DNA from: Neoarius graeffei
Taxonomy: Eukaryota; Chordata; Actinopteri; Siluriformes; Ariidae
Reading direction: 5' to 3'
DNA: 64,000 nucleotides
Assembly (NCBI RefSeq): GCF_027579695.1
Contig: NC_083587.1
Location: 43,949,732 to 44,013,731, forward strand
Shown in pieces: positions 55,509 to 64,000 of the stretch. A program made the translations under genes and the position numbers. The first letter of the stretch is position 1. Each line of letters starts with the position of its first letter. Under the pieces are notes generated by a model. That model searched no databases. It saw only the letters and a program-made list of their open reading frames with translations, and was not told where the DNA came from.

Positions 55509-56521
55509 GTGTATCGTGGTGAGATTTCTGAGGACCTCAGAAAAAGCGTTGTTGATGCTCATCACGCTGGAAAAGCTTCAAAACCATCTCTAAAGAGTTT
55601 GGACTCCACCAATCCACCGTCAGACAGATTGTGTACAAATGGAGGAAATTCAAGACCATTGTTACCTTCCCCAGGAGTGGTCGACCAACAGAGATCACTC
55701 CAAGAGCAAGGCGTGTAATAGTCGGCGAGGTCACAAAGGACCCCAGGGTAATTTCTAAGCAACTGAAGGCCTCTCTCACATTGGTTAATGGTCATGAGTC
55801 CACCATCAGGAGAACACTGAACAACAATGGTGTGCATGACAGGGTTGCAAGGAGAAAGCCACTGCTCCCCAAAAAGAACATTGCTGCTCATCTGCAGTTT
55901 GCTAAAGATCACGTGGACAAGCCAGAAGGCTATTGGAAAAATGTTTTGTGGATGGATGAGACCAAAATAGAACTTTTTGGTTTAAATGAGAAGCGTTATG
56001 TTTGGAGAAAGGAAAACACTGCATTCCAGCATAAGAACCTTCTCCCATCTGTGAAACATGGTAGTGGTAGTATCATGGTTTGAGCCTTTTTTGCTGCATC
56101 TGGGCCGGGACGGCTTGCCATCATTGATGGAACAATGAATTCTGAATTATTCCAGCGAATTCTAAAGGAAAATGTCAGGACATCTGTCTGTGAACTGAAT
56201 CTCAAGAGAAGGTGGGTCATGCAGCAAGACAACGACCCTAAGCACATGAGTCGTTCTACCAAAGAATGGTTAAAGAAAAAATAAAGTTAATGTTTTGGAA
56301 TGGCCAAGTCAAAGTCCTGACCTTAATCCAATCGAAATGTTGTGGAAGGACCTGAAGCGAGCAGTTCATGTGAGGAAACCCATCAAGAGCCCAGAGTTGA
56401 AGCTGTTCTGTACAGAGGAATGGGCTAAAATTCCTCCAAGCCGGTGTGCAGGACTGATCAACAGTTACCGGAAACGTTTAGTTGCAGTTATTGCTGCACA
56501 AGGGGGTCACACCAGATACTG
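55509..56521 (+). pseudogene. Tc1 transposase (DD34E), multiply broken
   Basis: The start (GEISEDLRKSVVDAHHAGK) frameshifts near 55580; the frame reopens at 55631 (KFKTIVTFPRSGRPTEITPR, LWMDETKIELFG) to a TGA at 56081-56083 replacing the Trp of the MVWA motif. A further frame break lies near 56280, then SPDLNPIEMLWKDLK to AAQGGHTRY. It still provides the unshifted sequence at the site where copy 1 has its extra base. Confidence 0.9.
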
Positions 56522-56900
56522 AAAGCAAAGGTTCACATACTTTTGCTACTCACAGATCTGTAATATTGGATCATTTTCCTCAATAAATAAATGCCCATGT
56601 ATAATATTTGTCTAATTTCTTTAACTGGGTTCTCTTTATCTACTTTTAGGACTTGTGTGAAAATCTGATGTTGTTTTAGGTCGTATTTATGCAGAAATAT
56701 AGAAAATTCTAAAGGGTTCACAAACTTTCAAGCACCACTGTAAAGAATCAATACAACTCAATTGAAAGGTTAGTGTTATCACATTTGTGAAATTTGATTT
56801 TGTATTGATTCTTTACATTTGTAATTTTGGAAATTCGACAGGAATCTGTTCTTTACAATTTGCTCTGAAACATTCATCAGGCTGCTGATTCAGACCGAAT

Positions 56901-57980
56901 CAGAGATGGACAAAGTACCCAACTTAAGTAATGAAGTCAAAGTACAGATCCCACTGGCCAAATGTTGGTTTAAAGTGCATATCCTGGACCAAATTCATGG
57001 GTTTTTTTATATGAAAGAATGTCCCTTTACACACTCATCCAGAAGGGTAATTTTGCACAAGGCCATCTGTCTACAGCAGAAAAAAATAAAATAACAAAAC
57101 GCGTCTGGAAAAATCCCAAGGGAGTCTGGAGCCAGATTCGTGACGTCACCTGCGGAAGCGCCAGCAGGCTGCGAGAGCTTTGCACGGTTTCAGTGCACAG
57201 CCTGTGTAGACCAAGTTTAGCAGCTAGCGATTTTTGCATTGAAATATGGAATTGTCACCTGAGTGCAATATTATTTCACCTTTGGATGAAGAATGTAATG
57301 TTGCTACACCCTCCTACGATACATCTGTTAACCATTTTAATAATTACGTGATAACATTTAAGAAATTTGCAGAAAACCACCAGGTCGTTTTCTGATAAAC
57401 AAGCCAGCGCTGATGTAGGATTCAGAGGGAGGCATCCCGCACGTGACGTCACACAAATTAACGTTTGCCAGAAAATCCAAATGCCAAGTTTTTTCAGAGG
57501 CGGACCAATTCGCCTCAAATGGCTTGATTTCAACTGAATTTTTCTGGCATTGCGCAAGGTAAAAAAAATTGCACAAAATGCAAAATGTGACAGATATTTG
57601 ACCAAAGTTTTTAATATAAAATAGGAGAATTACATCATGTTCAAATAACGCTGCTGAGAAATCACTGAACTTGATTTTATACACAGTCTATGGACGTGAT
57701 GTGACCCTAGTGATTACTGATAGTCTGTCTCAGTGTCACCTGCAGAAAAATCAATCGCGTTTTAGGAAAAAGAAAAAACATCCACTTTCAAAGCCGCTTC
57801 ATAGTAACGAGGACCTTGATAGAAATGTAGTGGAGTAAAAAGTACGATATTTGTCTTTCAAATGTAGTGAAGTTAAAGTCATAAGTTTCCAGAAAAAATA
57901 CTCAAGTACAGTACAGATACTCAAAAAGTGTACTTAAGTATAGTACTCAAGTAAATGTACTTCGTTACTGTCCACTTCTG
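56901..57980 (-). mobile_element. short hAT derivative, sister of 46508-51787
   Basis: 1080 bp; starts CAGAGATGGACAAAGTACCC, identical to the inverted right end of 46508-51787, and ends with that element's inverted left end (TTACTGTCCACTTCTG). The 8-bp flanks GACCGAAT and GACATAAT match at six positions. No transposase frame. Confidence 0.85.
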
Positions 57981-57995
57981 GACATAATGCTGGAA

Positions 57996-58155
57996 TGTCA
58001 GGAAGTTATGATAACACTAACCACAAATCCGCCTATATATCTATAATAGGCTACACAAATAGCTGTTTATTGAAAACGTATTAAAAATTGCTAACACTGG
58101 ACATGTGTATCTGACATGTTTACTGCATTCTGTAATTTCCGTGACTCTGTTTCAG
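57996..58155. other. upstream flank of fzd6
   Basis: No element is seen. A GTTTCAG acceptor-like site at 58149-58155 may begin the exon carrying the start codon. Confidence 0.4.
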
Positions 58156-58326
58156 GCTCCTGTGTGTATTGTAGTGGAGTCACAAAGTCAAGGTGCTGCT
58201 TGTCTCCATGGATACGGCCAGACCTTTTGCCCAAAAGCCAACCCACACACTATTTCCGTTGTGCCCATGTTAAAGGACCAAGCAATTTTGGTTTTGTACT
58301 AAAACCGTGTGGAGTACCAATTCACC
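58156..58326 (+). other. fzd6: candidate fzd6 5' UTR part of the first coding exon
   Basis: It follows a polypyrimidine-like stretch and CAG at 58155 and runs without an in-frame ATG into the ATG at 58327. Inference from splice-site appearance. Confidence 0.35.
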
Positions 58327-58512
58327 ATGTGGAGTTGCACTTGGCTCTGGCTGGGTGTGTGTGTGATGCTACTGGACACATGTCACACACACAGCTCGTT
58401 CACCTGCGAACCTGTGCAGGTGCAGTGGTGCCACGACATGCCATACAACATGACCTTCTTCCCTAACATGCTTGAGCACTATGACCAGGACATTGCTGCT
58501 AGCAAGATGAAG
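58327..58512 (+). CDS. fzd6: Frizzled receptor, first coding exon (signal peptide and start of cysteine-rich domain)
   Basis: The ATG at 58327 in context ACCATGT opens a hydrophobic signal peptide ([19 protein letters not shown]), then [20 protein letters not shown] and [15 protein letters not shown], the start of the Wnt-binding Frizzled CRD with its first two cysteines. [13 protein letters not shown] and HYDQ favour Fzd6 over Fzd3 (FSCEP, YNTTFMPN). The exon ends ATGAAG|GTAGGG at 58512, phase 0, 62 codons. The remaining exons (rest of the CRD, seven transmembrane helices) are not in the window, so intron 1 is longer than 5.4 kb. Plus strand, divergent from pop1. Confidence 0.88.
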
Positions 58513-58532
58513 GTAGGGCTTTGTCTTAACAC

Positions 58533-59626
58533 CATCCATCCATTGTCTGTAGCCGCTTTATCCTGTTCTACAGGGTCACAGGCAAGCTGGAGCCTTTCCC
58601 AGCTGACTATGGGCGAGAGGCGGGGTACACCCTGGACAAGTCGCCAGGTTATCGCAGGGCTGACACAGAGACAAATAACCATTCACACTCACATTCACAC
58701 CTACGGTCAATTTAGGTGGGGTTTACATTAGACCGTATCAGCGGATCATCAAATTAACGTTTTTAAAAACGATTAGCGTGCACACAGCAACGCCAATACA
58801 CGATTCGCGTGCACACAGCAAAGCCAATACACGGATACGCTAATCACATGACTAATTCGGCACGTAAGTTGAGAAATGTGTCAGTGCGGCTCATCGCTTC
58901 CTCCTCAGCGGCTGCGCTCCAAATCACTCCGCCCTGAACAGCGAGTGCCCTCTGGAGGGTGCGCACTCCGGCCCTGCGCAGCTCACAGAGCGCGCGAGTG
59001 AAGCGCACGAGCAGTGATTCGGGACTGAGCCGCTGTGCGCAAGTCACTTACCACTTGCAAGTGGAAGGATGGTAAGCCTAAAGACCATCATAACTACACA
59101 ATGGGCAGTATTTGCATCAGTATTTGCAGTATTTTCATACGTTTATACTCTTTAATGAAAGGTGATACAAGATGGAAGTCCGCGCCATTTTTCAGCAGTC
59201 GCGTCACATGACCAACGCCAGCGAATCAGGAAGGTAGATGTCACAGTGACGTTGTCCAATGACGACGCCAGCTAGAGCTCAGCACAGCGTATCCGCGTAT
59301 TCTCAATGTTTACACAGCACCGGACCAGACACGATCTGGATTGAATACGTGGACCCTGTCGGATTCCCGTTTCCCGGCGTTTCCAGGCGTTTTAATGTAA
59401 ACGGACAGTGCATCCGCGAAGAAAACGAGACAGATACGGTCTAATGTAAACTTGGCCTTAGAGCCACCAATTAGCCTAACCTGCATGTCTTTGGACTGTG
59501 GGGGAAACTGGAGGAAACCCATGCAGACACGGGGAGAAGATGCAAACCCCACACAGAAAGGCCCTCGCCAGGACCTTCTTGCTGTGAGGTGACAGTGCTA
59601 ACCACTACACCACCGTGCCGCCCTCC
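58533..59626 (-). mobile_element. SINE (family S1, ATCC/GGAT tail) split by Harbinger-like MITE
   Basis: Flanked by TCTTAACAC (58524-58532, 59627-59635). It begins only 20 bp after the fzd6 exon. Body segments on both sides of 58715-59457 join at TCAATTTAGAGCCACC. Confidence 0.9.
58715..59457. mobile_element. Harbinger-like MITE, family H3
   Basis: 743 bp; ends GGTGGGGTTTACATTAGACC and inverted GGTCTAATGTAAACTTGGCC; TTA duplication (58712-58714, 59458-59460). Contains GC-rich, CpG-rich internal sequence but no transposase. Confidence 0.87.
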
Positions 59627-59635
59627 TCTTAACAC

Positions 59636-60090
59636 TAGCTGCACTAAAATAGATAAGATTTGTATTTGCTCTCAGTTACCCAGTGTTCGGTATTGAGTGA
59701 CTGTGACACTGTTTCAGCTGGCATTGGTCATCTACCAATTTTTGATGTTACAGGGCTGACTGGGTTTTAACTTGGATCACATATCAGCAATAAGTGACAC
59801 ATAATCAGTGCTGCATGAGAAAGAGTGGGGCGACAGCATCCAAATATCCCAGCTTACCATATCCCAGGTCTGCACCATTACAAAGGAGAAAGAGTGTTAA
59901 ACAAAATGCCTGATGAAACCAGCATGTTTTTAGCATAGACTCAAAGATTGAGACTGTGATTGAGTCCTGAACACTAACCCAGAACGTTCTTGCTGTGACA
60001 GTGCTAACCACTGCAGCACAGTGCTACACAGTATATAAGATCACGTCACTATATTTATTAAAGATGCCACCAAAATATTTTGGCCAAGGT
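59636..60090. other. intron sequence with a SINE fragment
   Basis: About 59980-60035 resembles a mutated S1 head on the minus strand (TTCTTGCTGTGACAGTGCTA). Otherwise nothing is seen. Confidence 0.45.
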
Positions 60091-60101
60091 AGTCCAAACG
60101 G

Positions 60102-60484
60102 GGCGGCATGGTGGTGTAGTGGTTAGCACTGTCGCCTCACAGCAAGAAGGTCCTGGGTTTGAGCCCAGCAGCCGACGAGGGCCTTTCTGTGCGGAGTTTG
60201 CATGTTCTCCTTGTGTCCGCTTGGGTTTCCTCCAGGTGCTTTCCCCACAGTCCAAAGACATGCAGGTTAGGCTAATTGGTGGCTCTAAATTAACCGTAGG
60301 TGTGAATGGTTATTTGTCTCTATGTATCAGCCCTGTGATGACCTGGCGACTTGTCCAGGGTGTACCCCGCCTCTCGCCCATAGTCAGCTGGGATAGGCTC
60401 CAGCTTGCCTGCGACCCTGTAGGACAGGGTAAAGCGGCTACAGATGATGGATGGATGGATGGATGGATGGATGGATGGATGGAT
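60102..60484 (+). mobile_element. SINE (family S1, GGAT tail)
   Basis: Flanked by AGTCCAAACGG (60091-60101, 60485-60495). Ends in nine or more GGAT units. Confidence 0.93.
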
Positions 60485-60814
60485 AGTCCAAACGGCATGT
60501 TCAGGTTTCATCTGAAAGAGGAAAAAAATAGGCCTACAACAAAGTGTAATATAGAACACCTCTCAAATAATGTTGATGGCAGTTATAATTGTAAAGCACT
60601 TAACACTGTTTGCAGGGCTGTTTCATGCTATAGAGGATTTCGACGTGACGTCACAGGTCACGTGACGCCCCGGTGTCCGCCATTTTGAAGGTCAAGCTAG
60701 CTAATGTCAACAACAGTAGCTGGTATGTTACTGTAGCAATGTTTACGTTCAGTCATTTGGATGACTGTTTAAACCTTTCAGTCTCAAGTTTTTCCTTTAC
60801 TGTATTTACTAGTT

Positions 60815-60918
60815 TACTGAGCTAGCGCGCTCGGGCAGACTGGGAGCGAGCGCGCTGGCTCGGGCAGGCTGGGAGCGAGCGCGCTGGCTCGGGCAGGCTG
60901 GGAGCGAGCGTGCTAGCT
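60815..60918. repeat. GC-rich minisatellite in element B
   Basis: About three units of 33 bp with GCTCGGGCAGGCTGGGAGCG; same position as the unrelated-unit minisatellite of element A. Confidence 0.9.
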
Positions 60919-61288
60919 CAGTAAACTAGTAAATACAGTAAAGGAAAAACTTGAGACTGAAAGGTTTTAACAGTCATCCAAATGACTGAACGTAAACATT
61001 GCTACAGTAACATACTAGCTACTGTTGTTGACATTAGCTAGTGCTAACAGCTAGCTGCTAGTGCACTGCTACAACTACACCGACCCTAATAATACAGTTC
61101 TTGGTCATTGCCTGGTAACAGCAAATTTATAACGGGCCATGTCTCAACAGACTAAGAAGTTATTTCAATGACATTTAATAACATTTTGTTTATCCTGAGG
61201 CCCGAAAGTAAATGAAAATGTGAACAAACCTTAGCTGTAATAAGATGGTGACCACCGGCTCCAGGGACGACCCGCTGATGTAGGCATG

Positions 61289-61740
61289 TTACCCAGCCTG
61301 GTTTTTAACGACATAGGTATACAGATCATGTGGGCCGAAGTCAGGTAAAGACGAGGGCTTCGTGTACTTCCGTACGTCAGTGAACAATCCTGGTGGAAGC
61401 AGGTAAACGTCGTTCTCTAAGCCTGCTAACCTCAATTTTTGCAAATACCTCTCCCTCTGCTCGCCCTGTAAATGCCCTACGTCGCTGGATAGTGAAGGTG
61501 TTTTCTGCATCTCGCTCCTTTTTCTTTTATGTTTTTTCCCTGGTATTTCCCACATGCCTGACTGCAGGTCAGGAAGATCACCCGCGCTGCAGTGCTGCAA
61601 AGCCAGAAAAAGATAGCCTGGTAACGTGTACGGATCACGTGCACCAGCATCATTGATTTTCTGGTGATATCGCTTCTTACTCGCGTCATCTAGGCCGGAT
61701 AAAATACTCGACAATAAGACTTCATCATGATCAACAGTGT
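61289..61740 (-). pseudogene. captured exon of a transposon-associated protein
   Basis: A minus-strand frame reads SSILSGLDDASKKRYHQKI, AGARDPYTLPGYLFLALQ, SSDVGHLQGEQRERYLQKLR and FGPHDLYTYVVKNQ. This resembles the N-terminus of fish proteins with SWIM/YqaJ domains that accompany ISL2EU-type transposons; that link is from memory. The likely start ATGGCGACTACCGGTAGC (about 61759) lies in another frame, implying one indel near 61725-61735. The frame ends near a CTGG|GTAACA donor-like site at about 61290. Only this exon is present. Confidence 0.6.
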
Positions 61741-61833
61741 ATCGCTACCGGTAGTCGCCATATTTATGACCGTCAAAATGGCGCCGTCTGCTTGTTGACA
61801 TGGCAACGGTCACGTGGGTCGAAAACCTCTATA

Positions 61834-62491
61834 AGTAGGCATATCAAGTGAAAATTCAAATTCAGTCCAAATTACTTGAAACTGCTCTCACTGAATTCAG
61901 AATTGAATGCAGAACAGTGTACTTTTTACAGAATTAAAATACGTTTATCCATTCTTGAGATATTACAAATCAAAGACTGAAAAAATGGCTTAATTTTTAA
62001 AAAACTGCCATAATATTATATATTAAGATAACCTGGTCCAAAATGGGCCTCATTAACAAACGGGATCAAATGTTTTTTCTTAATAACATTTTTATTTTTC
62101 AAGATATTTACATGGACATTGGCAGACACATAGATGGTTGTATACTGAATACAAAGTTTGAAATATTAGTTAAATATGCAAATTTGTATTCAATTAGTAT
62201 TAATTATGCTTATTGGGTAAAAATGTTATCGGTACACTCAAAAAAAGTAATAAAAGAATATTTCTAATACCCTCTTTGTGCTCTGTAGGCTTTTGTATTT
62301 GTCAAAAGTAGGGCTTACGAGTGTTTATATGAAATAATATAAATGATAATATTCACAGCTTTCAAGGCGAACCTCGAAAAAACTGTGTGAGCCGCATCCA
62401 ATAAACAATTCACATTAATTGAATTGAAACTGACACTCGCGTTTCTGACTTCCGGTTTTTTAAAAGTATCATTCCAACCACTAAGATCTCA

Positions 62492-62493
<2 letters not shown>
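61834..62493. other. intron sequence, no feature seen
   Basis: AT-rich; nothing recognised. Confidence 0.5.

Positions 62494-62530
<37 letters not shown>
62494..62530. repeat. (AAT)n microsatellite
   Basis: About 12 AAT units. Confidence 0.95.
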
Positions 62531-62547
62531 GTTAAATTTATATAGCG

Positions 62548-62919
62548 GGTGGCACGGTGGTGTAGTGGTTGGCACTATTGCCTCACAGCAAGAAGGCCCG
62601 GGTTTGAGCCCCGTGGCCGGCGAGGGCCTTTCTGTGCGGAGTTTGCATGTTCTCCCCGTGTCCGCGTGGGTTTCCTCCGGGTGCTCCGGTTTCCCCCACA
62701 GTCCAAAGACATGCAGGTTAGGTTAACTGATGACTCTAAATTGACTGTAGGTGTGAATGTGAGTGTGAATGGTTGTCTGTGTCTATGTGTCAGCCCTGTG
62801 ATGACCTGGCGACTTGCCCAGGGTGTACCCCGCCTTTCGCCCGTAGTCAGCTGGGATAGGCTCCAGCTTGCCTGCGACCCTGTAGGACAGAATAAAGCGG
62901 CTAGAGATAATGAGATGAG
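62548..62919 (+). mobile_element. SINE (family S1), full length
   Basis: Flanked by AAATTTATATAGCG (62534-62547, 62920-62933). Inserted in a fish repeat containing TATATAGCGCCTTTCGAGAA. Confidence 0.93.
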
Positions 62920-62920
62920 A

Positions 62921-62990
62921 AATTTATATAGCGCCTTTCGAGAAACCCAAGGACGCTTTACAGTTATAGACAAGGAAAAAAATAATAATA

Positions 62991-63036
<46 letters not shown>

Positions 63037-63600
63037 TAAAAAATAAAAAGTAAAAAAGTCCACCAAGTGGGGGTCAGGATGTAATTCCCGTGGTGTAGCA
63101 GCCACAGTCCCACCAAAAGGCGCACGAAAACGAGTCCCACATCTCCAGCACCGCCGCCGTGACACCGTCAGCAACGTCGCTCGAACACCACGCCATGGAT
63201 CCACAAAGTGAGCAGAGAAGCTCCGCCACGCAGAGCGCTGGTGTGTCCCAAACCACCTGCACAGCTGCTGCAACGCCACCGAGCAACATCGCTCGGAACA
63301 TCACGCCAAGCACTAAAGCACAGAGCACTGGACAACCACGATGTAAAATGAGCAACAGGCTCACTGCAGTCCATTAGCTGGGAGCACAGGCATCACCCAC
63401 GGCGAACCAAGGCCTGGAGGAAACCGACGCCCAAATCTGGGTCTGGAGCTACACCACAACCAGCGGACAAAAACGCTCAAACAAACATCAAACTACACAA
63501 ATACACAGAAAAAAATAAATAAATAAAAACATGAAAATAGAAAAAGAAAGAAAATAAAAATAAAATAAAAAAAAAGCTCTGGTGAGAAGCGGCAGCCAGA
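62921..63600. repeat. probable fish interspersed repeat with (AAT)n
   Basis: Begins AATTTATATAGCGCCTTTCG.GAAACCCAAGGACGCTTTACAG, then an (AAT)n run at about 62983-63033 and a GC-rich part (63060-63480) with CAACGTCGCTCGAACACCACGC partly repeated as CAACATCGCTCGGAACATCACGC. No coding is credible. Confidence 0.45.
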
Positions 63601-64000
63601 ATGCGCACGACGTACTCTCAACCGGAAATGGAAACGAAAAAAAAAAACAACTACAGTTATATTCTAAAATAGTTATTTATTTACATGAATCAATTTGATT
63701 TTAACAAATAAGTAGGTAAAGCTATGAAAACTCACTTCAAAGTTTCCCATGAAGCATAACATCAAAACTAGCAGATGGAAAATTTTGCTGAATACTTCAT
63801 CAGAAACAGTGAGAGCGAGAGAACATCGCTATAAAAGTTATCTGATTGATTTTCTCGAGTAATCCAGTCAAAAACCAATCAGAAGAGAGCGAGCCTGACC
63901 ACTTTCCCGTGACTCAAAAAGCACCGGCAGTTTCCCGACGTCACGCAAGCAGAGAGTTTTTACTCTGTTGGACCAACTTCAACCTGCCTTTACTCCCAAA
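63601..64000. other. no feature seen
   Basis: An A homopolymer near 63640; otherwise unremarkable. Confidence 0.5.

Larger units (their letters stand above)
54873..56740 (+). mobile_element. Tc1-like element, CAGTGGTGCTTG family, copy 2
   Basis: Same family as 44739-46337, opposite orientation. The right side has TA at 56741-56742; on the left the expected TA reads TC, shown to be a mutation by the uninterrupted sister arm. A SINE is nested at 55059-55388. Confidence 0.92.
54781..57995. repeat. large inverted repeat interrupted by Tc1 and hAT insertions
   Basis: The left arm 54781-54872 plus 56741-56760 is the reverse complement of 56800-56900 plus 57981-57995 (for example GGCTGCTGATTCAGACCGAAT against its inverse at 54795). 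The Tc1 element lies in the left arm and the hAT element in the right arm. Without them it is a palindrome of roughly 240-280 bp. Confidence 0.75.
60631..61831 (-). mobile_element. ISL2EU-like TIR element B, non-autonomous
   Basis: 1201 bp; ends TAGAGGATTTCGAC and inverted GTCGAAAACCTCTA; TA at 60629-60630 and 61832-61833. It contains an internal palindrome (arms about 60690-60822 and 60914-61045) with a minisatellite in the loop, then a single-exon coding remnant. Shares large blocks with element A. Confidence 0.72.
58513..64000 (+). other. fzd6: fzd6 intron 1 (start)
   Basis: No second fzd6 exon could be found up to the window end. The interval holds SINEs, a Harbinger-like MITE, element B and microsatellites listed separately. 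Confidence 0.65.

Noticed and set aside
58309-58326. Upstream in-frame GTG start for fzd6
   Set aside because: The ATG at 58327 has a good context and is followed directly by a typical signal peptide.
60080-60688. 202-aa plus-strand frame as an fzd6 exon
   Set aside because: SINE sequence followed by the TIR of element B; no Frizzled motifs.

Overview
The window is vertebrate nuclear DNA, almost certainly from a ray-finned fish. It carries two spliced host genes with GT-AG introns, buried in a dense load of fish-type transposons: Tc1/mariner, hAT, Harbinger-like and ISL2EU-like DNA elements, a Ty3/gypsy LTR element, LINE fragments and several tRNA-derived SINE families. The abundance of Tc1-like elements and the SINE types suggest an otophysan such as a catfish, but that is inference. 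There is no bacterial or organelle sequence.

Host genes. (1) pop1, the largest protein subunit of RNase P and RNase MRP, lies on the minus strand from the ATG at 42252 to the stop at 18127. I could place all 15 coding exons by splice sites, reading phase and similarity to vertebrate POP1. They join without a frameshift into 983 codons plus stop. (2) The first coding exon of a Frizzled receptor, best matching fzd6, lies on the plus strand at 58327-58512; the rest of that gene is beyond the window. The two genes are divergent, about 16 kb apart.

Layout. 1-13.6 kb is a pile of nested transposons: an old Tc1 copy; a palindromic TIR element holding an intron-containing Tc1/mariner element with DD36E spacing (2856-5317); and a Tc1 element with 412-bp inverted arms (5685-13573). 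That Tc1 element was split by a Harbinger-like MITE and by a gypsy element, which itself holds a hAT MITE and a SINE. 13.6-18.1 kb is pop1 3' flank with decayed Tc1 copies. 18.1-42.25 kb is pop1, its introns filled with nested hAT, Tc1, LINE, SINE and a tandem repeat of about 172 bp. 42.25-42.6 kb looks like the pop1 promoter. 42.6-58.1 kb is intergenic: ISL2EU-like element A, a LINE with RNase H, two nearly intact Tc1 copies, a hAT element containing many nested repeats plus its short inverted sister, and an AT-rich tract of nested palindromes. 58.1-64 kb holds fzd6 exon 1 and the start of its first intron, with SINEs, a Harbinger-like MITE and ISL2EU-like element B.

The host genes are intact where visible. 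The transposases are mostly broken by one or a few lesions. The best candidates for something new are the three-exon DD36E element, the Tc1 element with duplicated inverted arms, the paired ISL2EU-like elements with minisatellites in a palindrome loop, and the nested palindromes at 52-53.7 kb.
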